Below the pieces are notes generated by a model. That model saw nothing but the letters and a program-made list of their open reading frames with translations. It made no database searches and had not been told where the DNA came from. A stretch of 64,000 bases of DNA from Bacteroidetes bacterium GWF2_43_63 (lineage in GTDB: Bacteria > Bacteroidota > Bacteroidia > Bacteroidales > DTU049), in the NCBI GenBank assembly GCA_001769275.1, contig MEOQ01000050.1:1-64000 (forward strand), given 5' to 3'. A program made the translations under genes and the position numbers. Of this stretch, positions 25,823 through 34,786 are shown in pieces (position 1 is the first letter of the stretch; the number at the start of each line of letters is the position of its first letter).

Positions 25823-28405
25823 ATGAAAAAACAATTTAAATCAATTTGCCTTTTAATCTTTTTTGTGTTTATTTCCGTAACTCCGGGCCTGGCTCAGATG
25901 GTGGAAAACAAAATTGATTTCAATGCTCTGAATATGGATGTTATTAATGGCCAGGATGGCTGGACATCGGTGAACAATATCAATGCCGATGGCAACACCA
26001 GTTGTGTTGACATTAACATCGGTTATGGCAGTTTGACACCGCCCGATTTATCGATGTGTGCCTATTATTCATGTGGCGGTCCGAACGTAGGCCGCACAGC
26101 ATCCAGGGTTTCAGCACCTTCGTTTCCGTTTGATTTTGCCAACGCAAGTATCATGGAGATTCAGGTTGATATAACGGCTGCATGGTGGGGAACTTTTTTT
26201 GGTTTTGGATACGATGCCAATTCAAATGGATATGTTGTCCCTGGTATTGAACAGACTGCCGCTTATGAAAGCAACGAAGGTGGTATTGGTTTTTATCTGA
26301 CCAAAAGACCGCAGAGTGCTGCATTGAATTGCTTCATGAAACCAGACGGCACAAAAATAACGTTCACTTATGATAGTTTGTATGCCGGATGGAACACGTA
26401 TAAAATGATTATCGATTTCGATGCAAACGGTGGAGCCGGCAGTCTTTCGTTGTATGGAAAATCGCCGGGTGGCGCATTTGATGCGATTTCACAGATTCAG
26501 AACATTAATCTGGGCCTTACGCCTGGCACCAATACCAAAACAGATCCAGCCACTTGGACAAAATTATTTATTCAGTCCACGGGCTCCTATGCTGCGTTTG
26601 ACAACATCATCATCCGTCAGCCCGATGTGCCGCCTGGAATGCAATATCAGTACATCACATTTCCATCCATTGGAGATCATCTCACTACCGATGCGCCATT
26701 CCAGCTGCTGGCCTACACCAACAAAGGTTTGCCGGTTACTTATTCCATTTTATCGGGCCCTGCCACAGTTGCCGGAGATATGCTGTCGCTTACCGGAACA
26801 GCCGGTGCAGTGACCGTTATTGCCAGCCAGGCCGGAGATACAGTTGTGATGGCTGCCGCCAACGATACTGTTTCATTTAATGTGATAGATCCGCTGGGTG
26901 TATTTCCCGAACTCTCGGTCAAATGCCCGATTGCTGCAGACACTGTTATTGCTCCCGATCTCGGCAAAGTGCTGATGTTTGCCACAGCAACGATTGATCA
27001 CAGCGATATTCTGTCAATCGAAAATGTTGAACTAATCGTTGATGGCGGTACAGTAATTACTGCAAATGCAACCGAAAATGATTATTATTTCGCTTATTTC
27101 GATCCGCTTTCACAAGGAACACACAGCATTCAGGTGATTGCAAACAGCACCGGTGGCACATCGACAGATACAACATTTTCATTTTACGTAAGTCAGGCGG
27201 CAGCACCCACGCGCTCGGAATTTATTATTGATCATTTATATATGGCCACACAGCCCAATGATGGAGTGGTAAGCTCATTGGATACTACGATTTCAATGCC
27301 TGTTTTTTCAGGAACTTATTCTAAGATAATTGCATATTTAAGTTACGAATGTCCATCTGAAGGCTGCGAAGAATGGGACCGCGTTGCGAAGATTAATACG
27401 CGTGGTGCTAATGGCGAATTAATTGAATTGGTGCGCTATATTACTCCATACGGCGTTGCCTGTTACGACAGTCTTGACATCACCGATCTGGCATCGCAGC
27501 TGCAGGGTAAGATTGAACTCATTGCTAATTTTCCACCGAAATCAGTACTTACCATTGAGATTAAATATTTTGAAGGCACGCCTGCACATAAGTACAGCTG
27601 GGTGACGCCACTCTGGCACAATGATTATCCATTCGGAAAATATGTTGCAATAGGTGTTGCTGAGCAGCCTGCAGAGGTTCGCGATCTCAACCTGTCAGAA
27701 ACATACGGAATTGCTGTTGAATCAGCTTTTATTCGTATCGTATCATCCGGACATGGCTGGGGAAGCAACAATTCGGAAAATGCTGCCGAATTCCGTGAAT
27801 CAACGCATCATATCAAAATCAATGGTACTAACGCTTTTGATCAGCATTTGTGGCGCACCTGCAACCCGAGTCCTACAAGTTGTCAGCCGCAGAACGGAAC
27901 ATGGTATTATGATCGTTCAGGCTGGTGTCCTGGCACTATTCCGCAGCTCTGGCGATTTGATCTGACTGCAAATATTGGTCAAATTGTGAATGCAGCTTAT
28001 ATTTTCGATACAACGTATGTTGATTACTGCTCATCGTTCAATCCCGCATGCAACAGCAGCACTTGCGCAAACTGCCTTGAGACCTACAATCCGTACATCA
28101 TTGTTGCCGGAGATCTCATCACCTATTACGACGATGCTCCGTTCTTTGTGGCGGAATTGCAGGATCCATTCGGACTCACAATATTTCCGAATCCCAGCAC
28201 AGGTATCCTGACACTGGCTTCAGCCGCGGGTTCTAATGATGATGCGATGGTGCAAATATTTTCGATCACCGGAAAACTTATCATGGAATTTAAATGGAAT
28301 GGTACTGCAGTACCTGTAGATTTGAGCAGCGTTGGTAAAGGCGTTTATTTCCTGAAAGCCAGCAGCAGCAAGGGTATAGAATATAAGCAGATAGTTATCC
28401 AATAA
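25823..28405 (+). CDS. PNGase F-like T9SS-secreted glycoprotein-processing protein (copy 2)
   Basis: An 860-residue paralogue of the preceding gene, with the same order: signal (1-25), jelly-roll domain (from IDFNALNMDVINGQDGW), Ig-like spacer (about 280-450), PNGase F-like core (about 470-780) and a type A T9SS domain (IFPNPSTGILTL to YKQIVIQ). Putative catalytic Asp519 is in CEEWDRVAKI and Glu656 in NAAEFRESTHH; SGWCPGTIPQLW matches the RAGWCPG segment. The region matching Glu118 of PNGase F reads LIANFPPKSV, again without an obvious acid. The two copies lie 14 bp apart and probably arose by tandem duplication followed by divergence. Confidence 0.8.
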   Translation: MKKQFKSICLLIFFVFISVTPGLAQMVENKIDFNALNMDVINGQDGWTSVNNINADGNTSCVDINIGYGSLTPPDLSMCAYYSCGGPNVGRTASRVSAPSFPFDFANASIMEIQVDITAAWWGTFFGFGYDANSNGYVVPGIEQTAAYESNEGGIGFYLTKRPQSAALNCFMKPDGTKITFTYDSLYAGWNTYKMIIDFDANGGAGSLSLYGKSPGGAFDAISQIQNINLGLTPGTNTKTDPATWTKLFIQSTGSYAAFDNIIIRQPDVPPGMQYQYITFPSIGDHLTTDAPFQLLAYTNKGLPVTYSILSGPATVAGDMLSLTGTAGAVTVIASQAGDTVVMAAANDTVSFNVIDPLGVFPELSVKCPIAADTVIAPDLGKVLMFATATIDHSDILSIENVELIVDGGTVITANATENDYYFAYFDPLSQGTHSIQVIANSTGGTSTDTTFSFYVSQAAAPTRSEFIIDHLYMATQPNDGVVSSLDTTISMPVFSGTYSKIIAYLSYECPSEGCEEWDRVAKINTRGANGELIELVRYITPYGVACYDSLDITDLASQLQGKIELIANFPPKSVLTIEIKYFEGTPAHKYSWVTPLWHNDYPFGKYVAIGVAEQPAEVRDLNLSETYGIAVESAFIRIVSSGHGWGSNNSENAAEFRESTHHIKINGTNAFDQHLWRTCNPSPTSCQPQNGTWYYDRSGWCPGTIPQLWRFDLTANIGQIVNAAYIFDTTYVDYCSSFNPACNSSTCANCLETYNPYIIVAGDLITYYDDAPFFVAELQDPFGLTIFPNPSTGILTLASAAGSNDDAMVQIFSITGKLIMEFKWNGTAVPVDLSSVGKGVYFLKASSSKGIEYKQIVIQ

Positions 28406-28429
28406 TAAACTTTATTTGTGTTTGTTGGT

Positions 28430-28456
28430 TAAGCCCTCACTTGTGGGGGCTTGTTT
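28430..28456 (+). terminator. Terminator of the SusCD/PNGase-like operon
   Basis: AAGCCC and GGGCTT around a short loop are followed by a T-rich stretch 25 bases after the stop codon at 28405. Confidence 0.65.
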
Positions 28457-28513
28457 TGTCTCTGAGGCAGGCTCAGATGATGCTTCATAAATCATGTACA
28501 AGGGAAAATTCGT

Positions 28514-28821
28514 TTCGCTGCGCGAATGAATTTTCATTGGGGTTACAGGATTACGGCTCGCTTTGTTCGTCGTGAACCTGAAGGTGGGGGAGAGACAATC
28601 AAAATCCATTTTCGCTGCGCGAAAATATTCTCTTTGGGGCTACAGGATTACGGCTCACTTTGTTCGCCGTGAACCTGAAGGTGGGGGAGAGACAATCAAA
28701 AATCCATTTTCGCTGCGCGAAAGGATTATCCTGAGGCTTCAGGATTACGACTCACTTTGTTCGCCGTGAACCTGAAGGTGGGGGAGAGACAATCAAAATC
28801 CATTTTCGCTGCGCGAAAATA
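28514..28821. repeat. Tandem ~97-bp repeat, three and a part copies
   Basis: The marker TTCGCTGCGCGAA recurs at 28514, 28611, 28709 and 28805, spacing 97, 98 and 96 bp. Each unit also carries ACAGGATTACG or CAGGATTACG, TGAACCTGAAGGTGGGGG and AGAGACAATCAAAA. TTTTCG/CGCGAAAA makes a hairpin in each unit. The repeats run up to the hairpins next to tRNA-Pro. The short frames that read through them look like artefacts. Confidence 0.85.
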
Positions 28822-28901
28822 TTGGATTTTTTTATGCCCATTGCTCATGCGAGCATGGCAATGGGCATAAAAAAAATCCAACACACTTCGTGTTGGATTT
28901 T
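28822..28901 (-). terminator. Two consecutive hairpins downstream of tRNA-Pro
   Basis: A long stem pairs 28822-28850 with 28853-28881 (TTGGATTTTTTTATGCCC against GGGCATAAAAAAAATCCAA). A second pairs AAAATCCAACAC (28873-28884) with GTGTTGGATTTT (28890-28901). They are mutually exclusive because they share 28873-28881. Read from tRNA-Pro, the nearer one is a plausible terminator. Confidence 0.65.
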
Positions 28902-28907
28902 TGATTG

Positions 28908-28982
28908 TCGGGGTAGCAGGATTCGAACCTGCGACCTCCTGCTCCCAAAGCAGGCGCGCTAGCCGGGCTACGCTATACCCCG
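28908..28982 (-). tRNA. tRNA-Pro (anticodon TGG)
   Basis: A full cloverleaf on the minus strand: acceptor CGGGGTA with TACCCCG, anticodon stem CCTGC/GCAGG enclosing TTTGGGA (anticodon TGG), and a T-arm with GTTCGAATC. CCA is not encoded. Confidence 0.95.
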
Positions 28983-29095
28983 ATTTCGGACTGCAAATGT
29001 ACAAATAATATTCAATTAACAACAAGGACTTGAAATAATATTTTTTATATTCTGAAAACTGGCTTCCAATACTGTTTTCATTACATATTACAACT

Positions 29096-29716
29096 CTAGA
29101 TCATATCAATCGGGCCTTTGCCCTCACGAATTATTTCAACATCATCTCCAGTGCAATCAAGAATAGTTGATGGCTCGATGCCGCCAGGCCCGCCATCGAT
29201 CACGAAATCGACGAGGTTTTCATATTTCTCGTAAATAAGTTCCGCATTGACAACATATTCCAGATAGTCGTCATCGTCGCTGTGGAGCGAGGTTGAGACC
29301 AGTGGATGCCCAAGGCGGGTAATAATCATCTGCAAAATAATGTTATCCGGAACACGCAGACCTATCGTCTTTTTTTTCGATTCAAAAATCCCCGGTACTT
29401 TGCTGCTGGCAGGAAGAATAAAAGTGTATGGTCCGGGTAAAACTTTTTTCATCAACCTGAAAATATGGTTGCCGATTGGCTTTGTGTATTCACTGAGATT
29501 ACTCATTCCATCGGCCAGGATTGAAAATTTTGCTTTATCTGTTTTAATGCCTTTGATTCGTGCAATACGCTCAACAGCCTTTGGCTGATAAAGACTGCAA
29601 CCAAGTGCATAAACGGTGTCGGTTGGAAAAATCACAATGCCGCCCTGTTTCAGGCTTTCAACGACTTGAATGATAAATTTTTCCTGCGGATTGACCGGAT
29701 GAATTTCAAGCAACAT
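29096..29716 (-). CDS. tsaC: L-threonylcarbamoyladenylate synthase (YrdC/Sua5 family)
   Basis: A 206-residue YrdC-only protein. GGIVIFPTDTVYALGCSLYQ (about 23-42) and RIARIKGIKTDKAKF are the family's nucleotide/threonine site; GLRVPDN and HPLVSTSLHSD follow in the normal order. It makes threonylcarbamoyl-AMP from threonine, bicarbonate and ATP, the first step of t6A in tRNAs. There is no C-terminal Sua5 domain, so it is the short TsaC form. It starts one base after the end of the transaldolase-family gene, so translation is probably coupled. Confidence 0.9.
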   Translation of the reverse strand: MLLEIHPVNPQEKFIIQVVESLKQGGIVIFPTDTVYALGCSLYQPKAVERIARIKGIKTDKAKFSILADGMSNLSEYTKPIGNHIFRLMKKVLPGPYTFILPASSKVPGIFESKKKTIGLRVPDNIILQMIITRLGHPLVSTSLHSDDDDYLEYVVNAELIYEKYENLVDFVIDGGPGGIEPSTILDCTGDDVEIIREGKGPIDMI

Positions 29717-30373
29717 TTATTTCTGTGCGTTTTTGTAATCTTCCATAAATTTCTCCAGCCCGCTATCGGTCAGCGGATGATGAAATAATTGTTCAATGGT
29801 TTTAAAAGGACAAGTGACAACATCGGCGCCGATTTCGGCACACTGAACAATATGCATCGGATGGCGCAGACTGGCCGCCAGAATTTGCGTACCGTATTCC
29901 TGCGTGGTGAAAATATTCACCAGCTGATTGATCAACGCAATGCCGTCGGCAGAAATATCATCGAGGCGGCCAACGAAAGGGGAAACATAGGTGGCGCCTG
30001 CTTTTGCTGCAAGTATTGCCTGACCTGCGCTAAAAACCAGCGTGCAGTTGGTCTTGATTCCCTGGCCAAAAAGATATTTCACGGCTTTAATCCCATCTTT
30101 GGTCATCGGAACTTTCACCACGATGTTTGAATGCAACGAAGCAAGAATTTCAGCTTCGCGAATCATACCGTCGAAATCAAGTGCAATCACTTCGGCACTT
30201 ACATCGCCCTCGACAATATTGCAGATATCGACATAATGTTTCAAAATATTGTTCTGTCCCTTGATACCTTCTTTGGCCATGAGACTGGGATTGGTGGTCA
30301 CTCCATCGAGAATTCCCCAGCTCTGTGCGGTTTCGATTTCTTTGAGATTGGCTGTGTCAATGAAAAATTTCAT
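29717..30373 (-). CDS. Transaldolase / fructose-6-phosphate aldolase family protein
   Basis: A 218-residue protein of the short transaldolase subfamily. It begins [20 protein letters not shown] and carries [30 protein letters not shown] contains the Schiff-base Lys. [25 protein letters not shown] is split over about 112-137 and [13 protein letters not shown] is near 160. Enzymes of this size act either as transaldolase in the pentose-phosphate pathway or as fructose-6-phosphate aldolase; the sequence alone does not decide, though many bacteria of this phylum use it as their only transaldolase. It is directly followed by tsaC. Confidence 0.9.
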   Translation of the reverse strand: MKFFIDTANLKEIETAQSWGILDGVTTNPSLMAKEGIKGQNNILKHYVDICNIVEGDVSAEVIALDFDGMIREAEILASLHSNIVVKVPMTKDGIKAVKYLFGQGIKTNCTLVFSAGQAILAAKAGATYVSPFVGRLDDISADGIALINQLVNIFTTQEYGTQILAASLRHPMHIVQCAEIGADVVTCPFKTIEQLFHHPLTDSGLEKFMEDYKNAQK

Positions 30374-30504
30374 GATTTAATTTGAAAATTTGAAAATTTG
30401 GTAATTTGAAAATCAAAAGGATACTTTAATCTCTTGCCCTAGATTTCTTTTATCTTTCGCCTTTTATCTTTTTTCTTTAAGTCGTTCCTTGTTTGCAAAA
30501 AATA

Positions 30505-30612
30505 AAAAATGGGTAAGTACCCATATCACACCGCTTCAACCACTTACCCTTGCTTCCTTCCGAACCTGGGGGAGTTCGCGGGAGCTGGTTGTACAGGACT
30601 TACCCGCTGCAA
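30505..30612 (-). ncRNA. ffs: Signal recognition particle RNA (small bacterial type)
   Basis: On the minus strand the sequence has the SRP domain IV apex (CCAGGTTCGGAAGGAAGCA), with flanks that pair as in 4.5S RNA. The ends GGGTAAGT and ACTTACCC close the molecule. TGGGTA/TTACCCA followed by TTTTTT near 30520-30505 gives the terminator. Length is about 100 nt. It pairs with Ffh to target signal-bearing ribosomes. Confidence 0.9.
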
Positions 30613-31333
30613 AATTAATCATTCTGGCGAAACAATCGTGTTTTTTTAATTAAAAAAATTATGACTGGCCATGGGAATGTATGATCTGCTTTACTCCCTG
30701 ACGCATTGGGAGCTGGATACAGGGTGTTCTCTTTTAGCTCCGACGGTTGAATTTCGTGGAAGAATGGCACCCAACATTTTGGCGTCCAACCGACTCTTAT
30801 TGATTAAGGGAATGGACACGGAATCGTTGGGTGTTTGAATGACTATCTTCCCGACGATTCCATGTCTGCAGGTCTTTTGGCAACCCTTATATGTTGGAGT
30901 TTATCTCGCTGTCTCCTTCGATACTTCGCAAATCTCTTTTTGCAAATGAGCTGCGAGAGCGGCACTCAGGATGACAGCGAGGGTGTGCCATTCAATTTTG
31001 GGTTGAGATGCACGCATTGCTGGTGGTCTCAGGATGACAGTGGCGTGGCTAAAATGTCGGGAAAGTTTTTGACGGTAACAATCCAACGCAGAGAGATAGC
31101 TTCACGTGAAACAGCTTGTCACGTTTCACGTGATGACTCAGTCACAATGCATTCAGGTTGGATTGACGGACAAAATAATGGAAAGAGTGGCGAAGGAGGC
31201 ATTGGAGACAAACAACTACATTGGGCGCGCGTCTCCTGACGCGTGACCTGGGAGAATTTGATGCAAATATCTTGAAGCTCTCAAAAAAATGATGTTTATT
31301 TGCATAAAATATTTTGTGTCAAAAAATTGTTTC
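30613..31333. other. Intergenic region with several repeat families, no gene seen
   Basis: 30825-30895 shares CCCGACGATTCCA(T/C)GTC and TTTTGGCAACC with 14735-14770. 30898-30980 and 31028-31040 carry the TCAGGATGACAG family. 31100-31130 has CACGTGAAAC.../GTTTCACGTG, a perfect 10-bp inverted repeat. 31226-31257 is a reverse copy of the GGTCACGCGTC/GACGCGCGCCC element. The promoter of the next gene must lie at the end of this region. Confidence 0.6.
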
Positions 31334-32413
31334 ATGAAATTTCTTCAATCCTTTTGTATTGGAATATTGTTGTTTTGCAGTAGCACGTCTTTTGCGCAGA
31401 CTCCGTTTACGGCCTATGACCGAAGTTCAGCTTCTGCCAAAACAGCATGGGACAAGTATTACAAAAATGGCACTGCGCCTGAGGTATCTGCTTTTGACGA
31501 AAGCAATCCTTTCGAACGCTCGCTGAAATTGCTGGTTGAAGCCGGCATGAGTGATGCTGCTGAATCTACAATTAAATTGACTGTCGCATCAGTGCTTGTC
31601 GTGCGCGACCAGCTCGATACTATTCCTTTTATTATTCCTGTTGAATTGCAAAACAGATTGGCTGTAAGCTGCAACAACAGTCGCGAGCAGCTGCTGGATG
31701 GGCTGATGCAATTGTATTATCTGGCGCCTTGGCAATGTGATCATTTTTTAATGGAAAAGGAAGAACTGTACAAACAAAATATAAATGAAAAATCACTTGC
31801 CTTGACATATTTGAATCGTGCGCTGCTCTATTCTGAAATAGTTGGAAAGCCAGATCGGGCGCTTCCTTTGATTGATGAAGCGATTGCCATTTGGACAAAG
31901 CTTGTCGATAATTCTCAGCTGGCAAATAATATCAAAGCGCGAGGAATTGTTCTTCTGAGAATGAAAAAATTCAAAGAAGCAGAAAAAGAAATCAAGACTG
32001 CAATGTCATTGTATAACCGATTGGACCTTCAATACGGAATTTCATCGTGTCAGCTCGATTTGGTTTTGCTGTATGCACAGATTGGAGAGCCGGATTCTAT
32101 AAAAAAATATGATCAGCTTTGCAGGTATGAATTCGAGTCCAACGATACTAATCGTCTGTTTGTGCTGAACACCAATCGCCTGGCGGCTTTTCAGACAGCC
32201 AATCAATACAGCATCCGCGATTTCGCAAAGCAGAATCATGATTTGCTGAGTAAATCGAATTTACATCCTGTTCAGGTGATTGATTTTTACAAAAGAGCAA
32301 TCAAGGCTTTTGAGTTTTTTGGTGAGGCCGCGCTGCTGAAAACTTATCGCACTGAATTTGAGACAGTAAAAAAGGAGTTGTTGAAACAGGGGTATTGGCC
32401 GGGGATGTTTTGA
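31334..32413 (+). CDS. Secreted helical-repeat (TPR-like) protein, function unknown
   Basis: A 359-residue protein with a signal peptide (MKFLQSFCIGILLFCSSTSF, then AQTPF). The mature part is entirely helical with repeat-like pairs (LALTYLNRALLYSEIVGKPD, ALPLIDEAIAIWTKLVDNSQ, FKEAEKEIKTAMSLYNRLDL), resembling TPR or SEL-type solenoids. The ATG at 31334 is chosen because it starts the signal peptide; the frame upstream gives an unlikely leader. It probably acts in the periplasm as a binding scaffold. It has no obvious partner nearby. Confidence 0.65.
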   Translation: MKFLQSFCIGILLFCSSTSFAQTPFTAYDRSSASAKTAWDKYYKNGTAPEVSAFDESNPFERSLKLLVEAGMSDAAESTIKLTVASVLVVRDQLDTIPFIIPVELQNRLAVSCNNSREQLLDGLMQLYYLAPWQCDHFLMEKEELYKQNINEKSLALTYLNRALLYSEIVGKPDRALPLIDEAIAIWTKLVDNSQLANNIKARGIVLLRMKKFKEAEKEIKTAMSLYNRLDLQYGISSCQLDLVLLYAQIGEPDSIKKYDQLCRYEFESNDTNRLFVLNTNRLAAFQTANQYSIRDFAKQNHDLLSKSNLHPVQVIDFYKRAIKAFEFFGEAALLKTYRTEFETVKKELLKQGYWPGMF

Positions 32414-32736
32414 TAAGGCGTAAGTCGATAGGCATAAGGCATGCGGTGCACAAGGCGCAACGTTCAATGCATCATGAGCCGAAGGCATCAAAGAAAGCTG
32501 CGTAGCACCATTGGATGCGCCGGCGGCGCAATATAGGTTAGCCTTGGGCTGAAGGCCCCAGGAACAAGGTGTGCGAAGCACCTTTGAGTTGGATGGTCAC
32601 GCGCCTGCTGACGGAAGTTCCTTCATCAGCACAGGAGAGACGCGCGCGCCAATGAGATTCAATGCAACAATAATAACATTTTGATAAACCAATTGGCAAA
32701 AATGTCTATATTGCGCATGAATTCAGTAAACAACAC
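32414..32736. repeat. Intergenic repeats (GGCATAAGGC and GGTCACGCG families)
   Basis: 32413-32475 resembles 14306-14395. 32597-32651 is a diverged copy of the GGTCACGCG...GAGACGCGCGCGCC hairpin with a longer loop. No gene is seen. Confidence 0.55.
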
Positions 32737-33879
32737 ATGAAATCAATGAAAACGCTGTTCACAACAATCCTGATTCTTTGTATACAAACACTCTTTGCAC
32801 AAACGGATTCTAATCTGGAGAGTATGAGAGAGTCCTATAAAAATGGAGAATACAAGAGTTTGATAAACAAATATGCTGACAAAACAAAAAAGCTGAGTGC
32901 GAAAGAGATTTATTATGTCGGGATGTCATATTATATGCTTGAAGATGACGAAAATGCACTGAAATTTTTATCAGCATCCATTGAGAAAGGGCCGGCTGAT
33001 TTCGATATGTACTATTACAGGGGGATGACTCTGTATTACATGAAACAATACGCCGAAGCATTGCCTGATATCAACAGGGCAATTGACCTGCTGCCGGACG
33101 AGATGGATTTTTATCTTGGAAAATCGAAAGTTTACAGTGCTTTGGGAAAAACCGATTCAGCCATTCTGACACTGGAGACCGCATTTCAGATTGACTCTTC
33201 AAACATCCAGATTCTGGATGAACTTGCTTATTTGCTTTCAGAGACAAAGAACTACAACAGAGCGATTCACATCAACAAGTGCGTACTGAATAATGTCAGT
33301 GAAAATTCAAACGAGTATAAAAACGCCTTGTACAATATCGGATTATTTCATCTTTTATTGGGCCAGGCCGATAAAGCTGAGCCGTATCTCATTTCCTGTC
33401 TGGAAAAATTTCCAAAGTATTATGATGCCATTCCCAAATTGATACAATCTTTTTATGCTCAGAAAAAATATTCGGAAAGCGAGTCATACAAAAAAAGTTT
33501 ATATGAATTACATACAAAAAACGTTTTACCCAATAGCATGGAGGATATGTTCTGTTATGATCAGTTTTATTGGAAGGATAAGCTGGTAATGGCATATGAG
33601 TATTTTGAAGTATTAGACAATGGATTTAAGACAATAAAATATCGCTTTTTTGTAACCGACGGCAAAGGAAATATCGAGTATTGGGTGCAATCTGAGAGTA
33701 GTGCTGCAGTAAGGCAATCAGAAGGAGATTATATTCTTGCTGTTGAAAAAAACAATAACCATTTTTCGTACTGGTCATATAAATTCAGCGATCTGTCCGA
33801 TTACGACGCTTTAAAGGAACAACTGTTAAAAATATTAAATGAAGAAATTCAACCGGATGCTTCAACCATCAGAAAATAG
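32737..33879 (+). CDS. Secreted TPR-repeat protein
   Basis: A 380-residue protein with a signal peptide (MKTLFTTILILCIQTLFAQ, starting at the second Met, 32746, or at 32737). Tetratricopeptide repeats cover about residues 30-260: YYVGMSYYMLEDDENALKFL, YYYRGMTLYYMKQYAEALPD, YLGKSKVYSALGKTDSAILT, LYNIGLFHLLLGQADKAEPY. The last ~110 residues form a beta-rich domain (FKTIKYRFFVTDGKGNIEYW). TPR proteins hold complexes together; the partner is unknown. It shares type and orientation with the preceding gene, which may be functionally related. Confidence 0.7.
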   Translation: MKSMKTLFTTILILCIQTLFAQTDSNLESMRESYKNGEYKSLINKYADKTKKLSAKEIYYVGMSYYMLEDDENALKFLSASIEKGPADFDMYYYRGMTLYYMKQYAEALPDINRAIDLLPDEMDFYLGKSKVYSALGKTDSAILTLETAFQIDSSNIQILDELAYLLSETKNYNRAIHINKCVLNNVSENSNEYKNALYNIGLFHLLLGQADKAEPYLISCLEKFPKYYDAIPKLIQSFYAQKKYSESESYKKSLYELHTKNVLPNSMEDMFCYDQFYWKDKLVMAYEYFEVLDNGFKTIKYRFFVTDGKGNIEYWVQSESSAAVRQSEGDYILAVEKNNNHFSYWSYKFSDLSDYDALKEQLLKILNEEIQPDASTIRK

Positions 33880-33988
33880 AGTAGATTGTAATGCAATGTC
33901 GTTTTCAGGTTTTCGCAAAGGAAAGAGTCAGTAAAAACAACTTGATTTTTATCAACAGAAGACAAGAAATGAAAACACCGAATAATTG

Positions 33989-34020
33989 TTGAAACAATAC
34001 TCAAAATATTTGTATCTTTG
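33989..34020 (+). promoter_or_regulatory. Consensus promoter of the first HEPN-MNT module
   Basis: TTG (33989-33991), a 21-bp spacer and TATCTTTG (34013-34020) match the Bacteroidota promoter. The ATG at 34025 follows after only four bases, so the transcript is leaderless or nearly so. Confidence 0.6.
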
Positions 34021-34024
34021 AGAA

Positions 34025-34429
34025 ATGGAAAATAGGAATTTCGATAGTGAAAAATTCCAAAAGTTCTGGTCTGAAAGTTCAGACGAAGACTTTGACACAA
34101 TGCTTGCTTTATATGAAAGTAAAAAGTATAGCTGGGCTTTATTTGTAGGTCATTTAATGATTGAAAAGCTGCTAAAGGCTTTTTTCGTACAGGTAAATAA
34201 AGATTATCCACCTTTTATTCATAATTTATTATTGCTTGCTGAAAAATGCAAACTGGAATTGACTGATGAACAGAAATTATTTTTTATTACAGTAACTGCA
34301 TTTAACATCAACGCCCGTTACGATGATTATAAAATGAGTTTTCAAAAAAAATGCACGCCTGAATTTACTTCAATTTGGATTGAAAAAATTAAAATCAACC
34401 GAATATGGATAAAAGAACAGATAAAATAA
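34025..34429 (+). CDS. HEPN-domain protein (toxin candidate)
   Basis: A 134-residue helical protein of the HEPN superfamily (PF05168-like). KKYSWALFVGHLMIEKLLKA (about 38-57) and DYPPFIHNLLLLAEKC are the characteristic helices; AFNINARYDDYKMSFQKK is the conserved NIxARY segment. HEPN proteins paired with MNT nucleotidyltransferases are often RNases or translation inhibitors. A typical catalytic Rx4-6H motif is not obvious, so activity is not assured. The gene overlaps the MNT gene by 25 bp. Confidence 0.85.
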   Translation: MENRNFDSEKFQKFWSESSDEDFDTMLALYESKKYSWALFVGHLMIEKLLKAFFVQVNKDYPPFIHNLLLLAEKCKLELTDEQKLFFITVTAFNINARYDDYKMSFQKKCTPEFTSIWIEKIKINRIWIKEQIK

Positions 34430-34719
34430 TAAGACAATTCATATCAACAGTTTCGGAGCAAACACCGGGATATGTTACTGCATATTTATTTGGTTCCTAT
34501 GCAAAAGGGAATCAGCGTCCTGACAGTGATATTGACATTGCATTAATCATTGACAATCTGCAGGACTCTGAAAAATTCGATACTCAGGTACAATTGATGC
34601 TATTGGCCTCAAAATTTGATTTAAGGATAGAGCCACATCCATTGTCTTTAAATGATATGGAATCAAACAATCCTTTTGTTTTCGAAATTTTAAAAACCGG
34701 AATAGAGTTGCGGAAATAA
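34405..34719 (+). CDS. MNT-type minimal nucleotidyltransferase (antitoxin candidate)
   Basis: A 104-residue nucleotidyltransferase-fold protein. YLFGSYAKGNQRPDSDIDIA carries the GS...DxD active-site signature, and DLRIEPHPLSLND supplies a probable third acidic position. In characterised HEPN-MNT pairs the MNT protein neutralises the HEPN partner, in some cases by attaching AMP groups to a tyrosine. It is translated from a start inside the HEPN gene (25-bp overlap), which fits a strict pair. Confidence 0.87.
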   Translation: MDKRTDKIIRQFISTVSEQTPGYVTAYLFGSYAKGNQRPDSDIDIALIIDNLQDSEKFDTQVQLMLLASKFDLRIEPHPLSLNDMESNNPFVFEILKTGIELRK

Positions 34720-34786
34720 ATCCGGTTATCAGTTGTTTTGATATTTATTTTTTTTGAAACTGTAAAATTTTTGAATTGGTAAAGCC

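Noticed and set aside
28563..28769. Short frames reading through the 97-bp repeats
   Set aside because: They repeat with the DNA unit, have no start context, and translate only the repeat and the neighbouring hairpins.
28514..28821. CRISPR array
   Set aside because: Units are tandem and almost entirely alike, with no unique spacers, and no cas genes are present.
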